Below, piece by piece: positions 1 to 4,980 of a stretch of 6,780 nucleotides of DNA (its first letter is position 1; every line of letters starts with the position of its first letter). Position numbers and translations under genes: made by a program. Below the pieces are notes generated by a model that ran no database searches, had not been told where the DNA came from, and saw nothing but the letters and a program-made list of their open reading frames with translations. Source of the stretch: an uncultured Holophagales bacterium (GTDB lineage Bacteria > Acidobacteriota > Thermoanaerobaculia > UBA5066); assembly GCA_937864895.1 (NCBI GenBank), contig CALMDF010000189.1, forward strand, positions 1-6,780, written 5' to 3'.

Positions 1-712
1 TCCCGTGAAACGTCACGACCTGCTCGCGCTTGCGCCTCGACAGGGCGTTCACGATCTCGTTCGCGGCCGACTCGGCGGAGGCGACGAGCCAGGCGGGGAC
101 GGGGTCCTTCGCGCTCCGGTGGACGACCTCCCGGTTGTCCTTGTGCCGGATCTCGCTCGCGACGAATCCGGGGGCGATGTGCGTCACGGAGACGCCGGCC
201 TTCTTCAGCTCGGGACGGATGGAGTCGCAGAGGCCCCGGACGGCGAACTTCGAGATGCAGTAGGCCGAGGTCGCGGGGGTGCCGATGAACCCGTTCACGC
301 TCCCGACGACGCCGATGCGCCCCCGCGTCTTCTTCAGCTCGGGGAGGGCGGCCTTCAGCGTCCGGATCGCGCCGTAGAGGTTCGTCTCCAGCTGGCGGCG
401 GTAGTCGTCGAGGGCGAGGGCCTCGAGGCGCCCGGCGACGGCGAACCCGGCGTTCGCGAGGACGGTGTCGAGGCGGCCCCACTCGGCGACGGCGCGCGCG
501 ACGGCGGCCTCGGGGTCGCCGTCCTTCGTGACGTCGCAGGCGACGGCGATGGCCGAGCCGCCGGCGGACCGCAGCTCCTCGGCGACCTTCTCGAGGAGGT
601 CGGTCCGGCGGGCCGAGAGGACGACCTTGGCGCCGCGGCGGACGAGCTCGCGGGCGACCGCCTCCCCGATTCCCGAGGAGGCGCCGGTGATGAGAACGAC
701 GTTGTCCTTCAT
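1..712 (-). CDS. SDR-family NAD(P)-dependent oxidoreductase (partial, C-terminus beyond left edge)
   Basis: This is a classical short-chain dehydrogenase/reductase; 237 residues are visible and the frame stays open at the window edge. The Rossmann nucleotide-binding motif TGASSGIG lies at residues 9-16, and the NAG motif (ANAG) at 86-89. The catalytic set is Asn111, Ser138, Tyr151 and Lys155 (Y-C-I-S-K), followed by Pro181-Gly182. SDR enzymes reduce or oxidise carbonyl/alcohol substrates with NAD(P)H, usually in the cytosol; the substrate cannot be told from sequence. Arg35-Arg36 after the second beta strand favour NADP over NAD (inference). A classical SDR is about 250 residues, so only the tail is probably missing. 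The ATG at 712 fits the usual distance to the glycine motif. It lies 31 bases after the metal permease gene on the same strand and has no clear Shine-Dalgarno. It may be a read-through passenger of the metal operon or have its own promoter. Confidence 0.93.
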   Translation of the reverse strand, partial: MKDNVVLITGASSGIGEAVARELVRRGAKVVLSARRTDLLEKVAEELRSAGGSAIAVACDVTKDGDPEAAVARAVAEWGRLDTVLANAGFAVAGRLEALALDDYRRQLETNLYGAIRTLKAALPELKKTRGRIGVVGSVNGFIGTPATSAYCISKFAVRGLCDSIRPELKKAGVSVTHIAPGFVASEIRHKDNREVVHRSAKDPVPAWLVASAESAANEIVNALSRRKREQVVTFHG

Positions 713-721
713 GTCGGGCGG

Positions 722-727
722 ACTCTA
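722..727 (-). promoter_or_regulatory. possible -10 box for the SDR gene
   Basis: On the minus strand TAGAGT (a TANNNT-type -10 element) lies 9 bases before the ATG of the SDR gene, where no Shine-Dalgarno is present. A start 6-8 bases downstream would give a nearly leaderless mRNA. No convincing -35 hexamer sits 16-18 bases upstream, so this is weak. Confidence 0.25.
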
Positions 728-743
728 CCGGAACGCGACGCGG

Positions 744-1535
744 TCAGCGGTGGCGGGGGACCGGGAGCCGGACGAGGCCGGAGAGGACGAGCGTCCCGAC
801 GAGGACGGGCCCGAAGGGCTGGTCGAAGGCGATAGCCAGTGCGAACGCGACGAGGTACGCGGTCACCGCGAGCCCGGCGGAGTGGACGAGGGCGCGCTGC
901 CAGGACGAGGCGATCCGGAACGCGACCCACGGGGGGAAGAAGACGAGGCAGAAAGTGGCCATGACGCCGATCGACTCGGTCGCGAGGGCCACGGAGAAGG
1001 CGACGAGGAGGTCGAAGGCGAGGTGGAGCCGCCAGGGCGACTGCCGGTTGGCGGAGAGGTGGTCCGGGAAGAAGTGCTCGAGGAGGAGCTTCTTCGAGAG
1101 CCACGGGCCCGCCGCCGCGACGAGCGCGACGAGGGCGATCGCCCCGCCGAGATTCGCCCAGGTCGTGAAGTAGAGCTGCCCTTCGAGCAGGGCGTGGGAG
1201 AGCTCCTCGCCCCTCACGCTGTTGGCCGCGCCGAGGAGGGCCGCGCTCCAGCCGAAGAAGAGGAGGACGGCGTAGACGTCGTTGCCCGACCGCTCCGTCC
1301 GTCCCTTGATCCCGGCCGCGAGAACCGCGGCGCCGAGCGCCCCGGCGAGCGGGTGGATGCCGAGGAGGATCGCCGTGACGCCGCCGGCGGCCGTCACCTG
1401 CGCGAGGCCGAGGGCCGCGAGCCACTCGTTGCGGAGCCTGACGTAGGCGCCGAGGAGGGGGAGGACGAGCGCGAGGAGGAGGCCGTTGGCGAACGGGACC
1501 CGGAAGAGGGGGTCGAAGACGAGGGCGGCGTTCAC
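744..1535 (-). CDS. Metal ABC transporter permease (ZnuB/MntB-like, ABC-3 family)
   Basis: This 263-residue polytopic inner-membrane protein forms the channel of a metal importer. Hydrophobic stretches at about residues 14-32, 38-58, 61-76, 87-104, 126-144, 172-186, 188-206, 217-236 and 241-255 fit the 7-9 helices of the ABC-3 family, and the length is normal. The segment at 187-209 (E-S-I-G-V-M-A-T-F, then F-F-P-P-W-V-A-F-R) matches the family's conserved VGxxL...P..A.R helix. Residues 39-55 (L-A-A-L-G-L-A-Q-V-T-A-A-G-G) occupy the place of the usual ALSHA.LPG motif, but with Gln for His, so this is a divergent member. The GTG at 1535 is chosen because it overlaps the ATPase stop (GTGA) and has GGAGGT 6 bases upstream. 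Its neighbours, ATPase and binding protein, define the function; zinc is the likeliest cargo but not proven. Confidence 0.9.
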   Translation of the reverse strand: MNAALVFDPLFRVPFANGLLLALVLPLLGAYVRLRNEWLAALGLAQVTAAGGVTAILLGIHPLAGALGAAVLAAGIKGRTERSGNDVYAVLLFFGWSAALLGAANSVRGEELSHALLEGQLYFTTWANLGGAIALVALVAAAGPWLSKKLLLEHFFPDHLSANRQSPWRLHLAFDLLVAFSVALATESIGVMATFCLVFFPPWVAFRIASSWQRALVHSAGLAVTAYLVAFALAIAFDQPFGPVLVGTLVLSGLVRLPVPRHR

Positions 1536-2101
1536 GGCCCGACCTCCAGGACGTGCGCGGAGACCCGCTCGAGGAAGCGGGCGTCGTGGGTGACGACGAG
1601 CACCCCGCGGTCGCCCCGGGAGGCGTGGAGGAGGTCGGCGAGGGCGTCGATCGCGCCGGGGTCCATGTTGTTCGTCGGCTCGTCGAGGACGACGACCTCC
1701 GCGGCGCCGCCGAGGCAGGCCCACACGGTGAGGAGCTGGAACTGCCCGCCCGAGAGGCGGTCCACGCGCGTGTGGAGGAGCGCGCGGAGCGGCTCCGGGG
1801 GCTCGACGCCGTCGGCGCCGGTCAGGCGGAGGAGCTCGTCCGCCCGGAGCGGGACGTCGGTCTCGCGCACGGGGCGCTGGCGCTGGTAGGCGATCGAGAC
1901 CCCGGGACGCCTCGCGACCTCGCCCGAGAAGAGGCGCGAGGCGCCGGTCAGGGCGCCGACGAGCGTCGACTTGCCGCAGCCGTTCGGGCCGACGAGGCCG
2001 AGGACGTCCCCCTCGACGAGGTCGAACGAGACGGGGCCGACGACCGGCCCCGCGTACCCTGCGACGACGGCCCGGTAGGAGAGGAGCGGCGCGGAGCTCA
2101 T
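1532..2101 (-). CDS. Metal ABC transporter ATP-binding protein (ZnuC-like, compact)
   Basis: This 189-residue cytoplasmic ATPase powers the importer. Walker A is GPNGCGKST at residues 38-46, the Q-loop glutamine is probably Gln73, and the signature LSGGQ lies at 116-120. Walker B is VVVLDE at 136-141, the D-loop is N-N-M-D at 144-147, and the H-loop His is 172; all catalytic elements are intact. It is clearly shorter than typical ZnuC proteins (about 230-260 residues). The Q-loop to signature distance is only about 43 residues, and the chain ends 17 residues after the H-loop. After LSGGQ the usual R-V-L-L-A-R-A stretch is replaced by F-Q-L-L-T-V-W-A. The D-loop PTNNMD is unusual for metal importers and resembles ABCF-style PTN-x-LD. 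The ATG at 2101 overlaps the binding-protein stop (ATGA), and its own stop overlaps the permease GTG, which implies translational coupling across the three genes. Confidence 0.93.
   Translation of the reverse strand: MSSAPLLSYRAVVAGYAGPVVGPVSFDLVEGDVLGLVGPNGCGKSTLVGALTGASRLFSGEVARRPGVSIAYQRQRPVRETDVPLRADELLRLTGADGVEPPEPLRALLHTRVDRLSGGQFQLLTVWACLGGAAEVVVLDEPTNNMDPGAIDALADLLHASRGDRGVLVVTHDARFLERVSAHVLEVGP
1542..1547 (-). promoter_or_regulatory. Shine-Dalgarno deciding the permease GTG start
   Basis: GGAGGT on the minus strand, inside the ATPase 3' end, lies 6 bases before the GTG at 1535. It selects that start over in-frame positions farther upstream, which would lie inside the ATPase gene. 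Confidence 0.75.
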
Positions 2102-2997
2102 TTCCCCGACGCCACGGCGTCCACCCAGCGGTCGATGAGCTTCAGGTACTCCTCCGCGGTCGCGCCGACGGGCGGCTCGAGGGGGAGACGGACCTGGGGC
2201 CAGCCGAGGTTGCGGGAGAGAAACTCGGGACCCTTCCCGGGCTGGAAATCCGTGTAGAGGATCACGCCCTTCTTTCCCTTGAGCCGCGTCGTGGGATCGC
2301 TGAGGTGGGCCGCGGTGGGGGGGATGCCCGGGAGCGGCTCGACGTATCCGGTGACAGCTACGCCGAGGAGGGCGGCGAGGTAGACGAGGTCCTTGTGGAA
2401 CGCGACGATGCTCCCGGCGCCCGCGGCCTTCGCCATCCAGGCGGGGACGCGGGCGTCGACGGCCTTGCGGAAGGCGGCCGCGCCGGAGCGGTAGCCCGCG
2501 GCGCCCGCCGGGTCCAGGGTCGCGAGGCGCTCGGCGAGCGCGGCGGCGACCTGCGCCATCCGCTCGGGGTCCATGTAGACGTGCGGGTTCCCCATGGGGT
2601 GGACGTCCCCCTGGGCGCGGTCCGCCGCGCGCCCGCCCTCGAGGAGGGGCACCTGCGCGGCGGCTTCGAAGTAGCCGGGGGAGCCCGGGAGGACCCCTCC
2701 GTTCCCGGCTCCCTTCAGCGCGGCGGGGAGCCACCCGACCTCGAGCTCGGCGCCGACGGCGACGAGGAGGCCGGCGTTCCTGAGCGCGACCATCATGTTC
2801 GGCCGGGCCTGGAGGACGTGGACGTCCCGGTCGGGGGGCGCGAGGACCGTGAGCCTGACGGCGTCTCCGCCGACGGCCTTCACGAGGACGCCCATGCTGG
2901 AGGTCGTGGCGACGACGTTCAGGGCGGCCGAGGCCGGGAACGAGGCCGAGAGGAGGAGGACGGCGGCGAGGGCGTTGCCGGTGGACGTCTTCTTCAC
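2098..2997 (-). CDS. Metal (probably zinc) ABC transporter substrate-binding protein (ZnuA-like)
   Basis: This 299-residue periplasmic protein of the ZnuA/TroA cluster A-I family delivers metal to the permease. It starts with a signal peptide: Lys2-Lys3, a hydrophobic core at about 9-20, and a predicted cut after A-S-A (22-24). The mature protein begins L-N-V-V-A-T-T-S, the typical first strand. Metal-ligand candidates are His60 (D-R-D-V-H), His139 in G-N-P-H-V-Y-M-D-P, His201 in A-F-H-K-D, and an acidic residue near Asp250 (Y-T-D-F-Q). In this family, histidine rather than glutamate at the third position favours zinc over manganese. There is no long His/Asp-rich loop like that of E. coli ZnuA, although an extra His133 sits near His139. 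Residues 220-231 (E-P-L-P-G-I-P-P-T-A-A-H) match a conserved family segment. The GTG at 2997 is chosen for the GGAGG 6 bases upstream and the signal peptide. Confidence 0.94.
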   Translation of the reverse strand: MKKTSTGNALAAVLLLSASFPASAALNVVATTSSMGVLVKAVGGDAVRLTVLAPPDRDVHVLQARPNMMVALRNAGLLVAVGAELEVGWLPAALKGAGNGGVLPGSPGYFEAAAQVPLLEGGRAADRAQGDVHPMGNPHVYMDPERMAQVAAALAERLATLDPAGAAGYRSGAAAFRKAVDARVPAWMAKAAGAGSIVAFHKDLVYLAALLGVAVTGYVEPLPGIPPTAAHLSDPTTRLKGKKGVILYTDFQPGKGPEFLSRNLGWPQVRLPLEPPVGATAEEYLKLIDRWVDAVASGK

Positions 2998-3003
2998 GCG
3001 GGG

Positions 3004-3008
3004 CCTCC
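3004..3008 (-). promoter_or_regulatory. Shine-Dalgarno of the binding-protein gene, abutting the upstream stop
   Basis: The minus strand reads TGAGGAGGCCCCGCGTG. The TGA (3011-3009) ends the porin-like gene, GGAGG follows at once, and the GTG start comes 6 bases later. Ribosomes finishing the outer-membrane gene are placed on the next start, which ties the two genes into one expression unit. Confidence 0.75.
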
Positions 3009-4466
3009 TCAGAACGAGTGGACGCCGTGGGCGCCGAGGGAGATCTGGAGCTGGAGGTAGAGCTGGTCGAACGTCTTCTTCACGCCCTCCGAGAAGAAGT
3101 CGCCGCGCGTGTACTGCGCCCGGATCCGGGAGAATTCCGTCGGGTTCCAGGTGAGGGCGCCGGAGACGCGCTTCGACGTCCCGAAGCCCTCCGACTCGCC
3201 TCCCTCGCGGACCGAGTTGGTCATGCCGGCGGCGTCGTACCGGGCCGCGACCTGCCAGCGCGGGGCGAGACCGTAGACGGCCTGAACGTAGAGGCCGTCC
3301 TGCCGGAAGCGGGCCGAGTCCGGGGTGCCGACGAGGCCGAGGCTCTTCTCGCGGAGGAGGTACTCGGCCTGCACGACGAGGTCGCCGGCGCCCCGGGGGC
3401 GGGCCGAGTCGAGCTTGAAGACGGCGTCGAGGCCGTAGAGGTCGACGGTGCCCTCGAAGGCCTCGTCGACGATTCCGTCCTCGTCCTCGTCGTGGAGCTC
3501 CTGGTGCATCGCCGAGCGGGCGTACGAGGCCCCGAGCTGGAGCGCGGCGTCGTAGCCGAGGTCGGGCGAAATCTTGACGAACCCGGTGACGAGGCGGGGA
3601 CCCGCCTTGCGGGAGAGGACCCGGTCGGGGCCCGGCGTCTCGCCGTCGTCGACCGGAACGGGCCCGACGTTCTCCGGACCGACGTAGGAGGCGATGCCCT
3701 CGTTCTCTCCCTGCAGGAGCTCGGCTCCGAGCTGAAGGTAGAAGGGGAGCTTCGGGAGCCACGTGAGCTGCAGGCCCTTCTCGTTCAGGCCGTGGTCGCC
3801 GAGGAGGAGCTCCCAGGCGAGGTTCTGGTCGACGAAGTCCCACTGGTGGGGGTGCTGCTGGTTCACGTAGCCGAAGCCGCTCAGGAACTTCCCCGCCTTC
3901 AGCTTCAGCCCCGCGGGGAGCCTCCTCGTGCCGACCCAGACTTCCTCGGTCTCGAAGCCCTCCTCGCTCGCGGCGAAGAGGGCCGCGGCGTCGAAATAAG
4001 GGTCGACGGAGGCGGTGAAGGCGATCTCGGTCTCCCGGAGGTTGAACCCTTCCGCGAGGCCGCCGTGCTCGTCTTCGTGCGAGGGGTGGGCTCCGTGGAA
4101 CCCGTCGGCGCCTTCGACGATCCCGAACGCGCCGCCCTGGACGCTGTCACGGTAATAGACGAGGTCGGGGATGACCGAGATGGCGGGGTTGAACGAGGTT
4201 CCGGACGTGACCTGACCCGACGAGCCGAAGAGCGGGAAGCTCTTCGGGACGAGCCCTGTGGGCTCGATGGGGCCGGGCTTTTCGGGAGACGGGTCCTCGG
4301 GCTTCCCCGGCTTTCCGGGAGCCTCGGGCGCGGAGGGCGCGGCTTGCGCGTCAGGGGTGGGGGCGGGACCGGGGGCGGGCGCCTCTTCCTGGCCGAAGGC
4401 CGGGACGGCGAAGGCGAACGCGAAGGCGAGCGCAAGAGCGCCCGCGACGCGGATCCGGGTCTTCAT
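3009..4466 (-). CDS. Porin-like outer-membrane beta-barrel protein linked to metal uptake
   Basis: This 485-residue exported protein is probably an outer-membrane barrel. The signal peptide spans residues 1-25, with a cut near A-F-G|Q. A Pro/Ala/Glu-rich linker covers about 27-68, and the rest shows alternating polar/hydrophobic strands with aromatic girdles, ending L-Q-L-Q-I-S-L-G-A-H-G-V-H-S-F. The terminal Phe485 is the classic barrel-assembly signal. Histidine clusters lie at 124-134 (H-G-A-H-P-S-H-E-D-E-H), 205-208 (H-P-H-Q), 321-325 and 480-483, suiting a metal-contacting barrel. Residues 326-337 (D-E-D-E-D-G-I-V-D-E-A-F) look like an EF-hand calcium loop. K-A-G-K-F-L-S-G-F-G-Y at 190-200 resembles segments of phosphate-selective-porin-like families. 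There is no obvious TonB box or plug domain, so a passive porin is likelier than a TonB receptor. Its stop abuts the binding-protein Shine-Dalgarno. The substrate (free or chelated metal) is inferred from context only. Confidence 0.85.
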   Translation of the reverse strand: MKTRIRVAGALALAFAFAFAVPAFGQEEAPAPGPAPTPDAQAAPSAPEAPGKPGKPEDPSPEKPGPIEPTGLVPKSFPLFGSSGQVTSGTSFNPAISVIPDLVYYRDSVQGGAFGIVEGADGFHGAHPSHEDEHGGLAEGFNLRETEIAFTASVDPYFDAAALFAASEEGFETEEVWVGTRRLPAGLKLKAGKFLSGFGYVNQQHPHQWDFVDQNLAWELLLGDHGLNEKGLQLTWLPKLPFYLQLGAELLQGENEGIASYVGPENVGPVPVDDGETPGPDRVLSRKAGPRLVTGFVKISPDLGYDAALQLGASYARSAMHQELHDEDEDGIVDEAFEGTVDLYGLDAVFKLDSARPRGAGDLVVQAEYLLREKSLGLVGTPDSARFRQDGLYVQAVYGLAPRWQVAARYDAAGMTNSVREGGESEGFGTSKRVSGALTWNPTEFSRIRAQYTRGDFFSEGVKKTFDQLYLQLQISLGAHGVHSF

Positions 4467-4473
4467 CGGGTTT

Positions 4474-4481
4474 CTCTCCTC
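4474..4481 (-). promoter_or_regulatory. Shine-Dalgarno of the porin-like gene
   Basis: GAGGAGAG on the minus strand lies 7 bases before the ATG at 4466 and supports that start. It contrasts with the gene upstream in the operon, which lacks any such site. Confidence 0.7.
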
Positions 4482-4491
4482 GCGGGTCCGG

Positions 4492-4509
4492 GTGCCGTGA
4501 GACGGCCAC
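4492..4509 (-). other. imperfect inverted repeat in the porin-like gene leader
   Basis: GTGCCGT and ACGGCCAC pair around GAG, with one bulged C in the right arm. It lies between the small gene and the porin-like gene, 10 bases before the Shine-Dalgarno. It could fold in the mRNA leader, but in such GC-rich DNA chance is a real alternative. Confidence 0.3.
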
Positions 4510-4525
4510 GAACCCGATTCTCTGT

Positions 4526-4542
4526 CCGCTCGGGCGGAGCGG
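4526..4542 (-). other. GC-rich hairpin just after the small gene
   Basis: CCGCTC and GAGCGG are perfect 6-base arms around a 5-base loop, starting 15 bases past the stop of the small gene. No T-run follows on either strand, so it is not a canonical intrinsic terminator. It could protect or process the mRNA, or attenuate transcription between the first gene and the abundant outer-membrane gene (inference). Confidence 0.35.
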
Positions 4543-4557
4543 CGTCGGGAAGAAGGG

Positions 4558-4860
4558 TCAGGAGAGAACGGAGGGGGGGCTTCGGCCGGGAGGGGGTCCG
4601 TCGTGACGGACCGTCGCGACGGGTTCCATGACCGCGGAGGCGATCGGCTCCGCGGCGTCGGGCGGCGGCGCGAGTCCGGTCGACGGTTCCGGAGCCTGCT
4701 GCCCGTCGCCGCGAACGACCTGGCAGGCGGGGCAGTGCCGCTCGCTCCCGTCGTCGGAGTGCCGGTGCGGAAGGGCGTTCAGCCAGACGACCGCGACGAG
4801 CGCGAGGACCGCGACGAGCGCTCGCGCGCCGGGTCGCCGGGAGGGAAGGCCGAGCGTCAC
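4558..4860 (-). CDS. Small membrane-anchored protein with HxH...HCxxC motif, lead gene of the metal operon
   Basis: This predicted 100-residue protein has basic residues (R8, R9, R13) and then one hydrophobic helix at about 14-30. A short Cys/His segment follows: His32-x-His34, then His42-Cys43-Pro-Ala-Cys46. The C-terminal half is Pro/Ala-rich and low in complexity. The layout suggests an inner-membrane anchor or uncleaved signal with a periplasmic metal-binding patch. It resembles the DUF2946-type small proteins seen near metal-transport genes, but I cannot confirm membership. The helix is encoded partly by an 18-base tandem unit (A-L-V-A-V-L / A-L-V-A-V-V). The GTG at 4860 has no Shine-Dalgarno, but a good promoter lies just upstream and would start the mRNA at or beside the GTG. 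It ends 91 bases before the porin-like gene on the same strand. Function is unknown; metal sensing, buffering or handover is conceivable. That it is coding is likely, not certain. Confidence 0.65.
   Translation of the reverse strand: MTLGLPSRRPGARALVAVLALVAVVWLNALPHRHSDDGSERHCPACQVVRGDGQQAPEPSTGLAPPPDAAEPIASAVMEPVATVRHDGPPPGRSPPSVLS
4789..4821 (-). repeat. 18-base-period direct repeat within the small gene's membrane helix
   Basis: GACCGCGACGAGCGC (plus-strand reading) occurs at 4789-4803 and again at 4807-4821. The period is six codons and encodes repeated A-L-V-A-V units in the transmembrane segment. It is probably a small in-frame duplication that lengthened the helix. Confidence 0.6.
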
Positions 4861-4868
4861 GAGGGCGG

Positions 4869-4898
4869 AGGGTAGGCGGGGCGCGAAACGGAAGTCAA
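4869..4898 (-). promoter_or_regulatory. sigma70-type promoter of the metal-uptake operon
   Basis: On the minus strand TTGACT (4898-4893, five of six to the -35 consensus) is followed by an 18-base spacer and TACCCT (4874-4869, TANNNT type). The GTG of the small gene begins 8 bases past the -10 box, so transcription would start at or within about 2 bases of the start codon. Together with the missing Shine-Dalgarno this suggests a leaderless mRNA. I see no recognisable Zur, Fur or MntR operator here. Confidence 0.6.
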
Positions 4899-4962
4899 GG
4901 AGACGGTTTCGCCGGGCCCGCGCGGACTCCCGATCCGGCGATTCGAGCGGGGACCCGTTCTC

Positions 4963-4979
4963 GCGGGGATAATCCCCGC
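4963..4979 (+). promoter_or_regulatory. perfect palindrome with embedded -10 box before the saccharopine dehydrogenase-like gene
   Basis: GCGGGGATAATCCCCGC has perfect 7-base arms around TAA and ends 1 base before the ATG at 4981. It contains GATAAT (4968-4973), five of six to the -10 consensus, and the ATG follows after 7 bases, so a start at or next to the ATG (leaderless mRNA) is plausible. The -35 position is weak (around 4944-4950). A palindrome centred on a -10 box could be a repressor operator. If instead transcription starts farther upstream, it would be a hairpin hiding the start codon. Confidence 0.5.
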
Positions 4980-4980
4980 C

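Noticed and set aside
465..1889. Long plus-strand open frame (474 codons) opposite the SDR, permease and ATPase genes
   Set aside because: It spans three convincing minus-strand genes and is extremely Arg/Glu/Gly-rich with no motif, so it is a coding shadow.
2998..3843. N-terminal extension of the binding-protein frame to 3843 (581 residues)
   Set aside because: It is an Arg/Pro-rich shadow of the barrel gene. The signal peptide and Shine-Dalgarno fix the start at 2997.
3009..4466. Porin-like protein as a TonB-dependent receptor
   Set aside because: No plug domain or TonB box is recognisable after the signal peptide, and at 485 residues it is too short for a typical 22-strand receptor with plug.
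4526..4542. Hairpin as an intrinsic terminator
   Set aside because: There is no T-run on either strand, and the next gene downstream on the same strand follows within 60 bases of the hairpin.
3018..4631. Long plus-strand open frame (537 codons) opposite the porin-like gene
   Set aside because: Its translation is a Glu/Gly/Arg/Val-rich string with no recognisable domain. It mirrors a well-supported exported barrel protein. Long antisense frames are expected in GC-rich DNA.
4963..4979. Palindrome as a Zur/Fur-type operator controlling the metal operon
   Set aside because: It lacks the longer AT-rich repeat typical of known Zur or Fur boxes, and it sits over the opposite-strand start, about 65 bases upstream of the metal operon's -35 box. 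Kept only as an unassigned palindrome.
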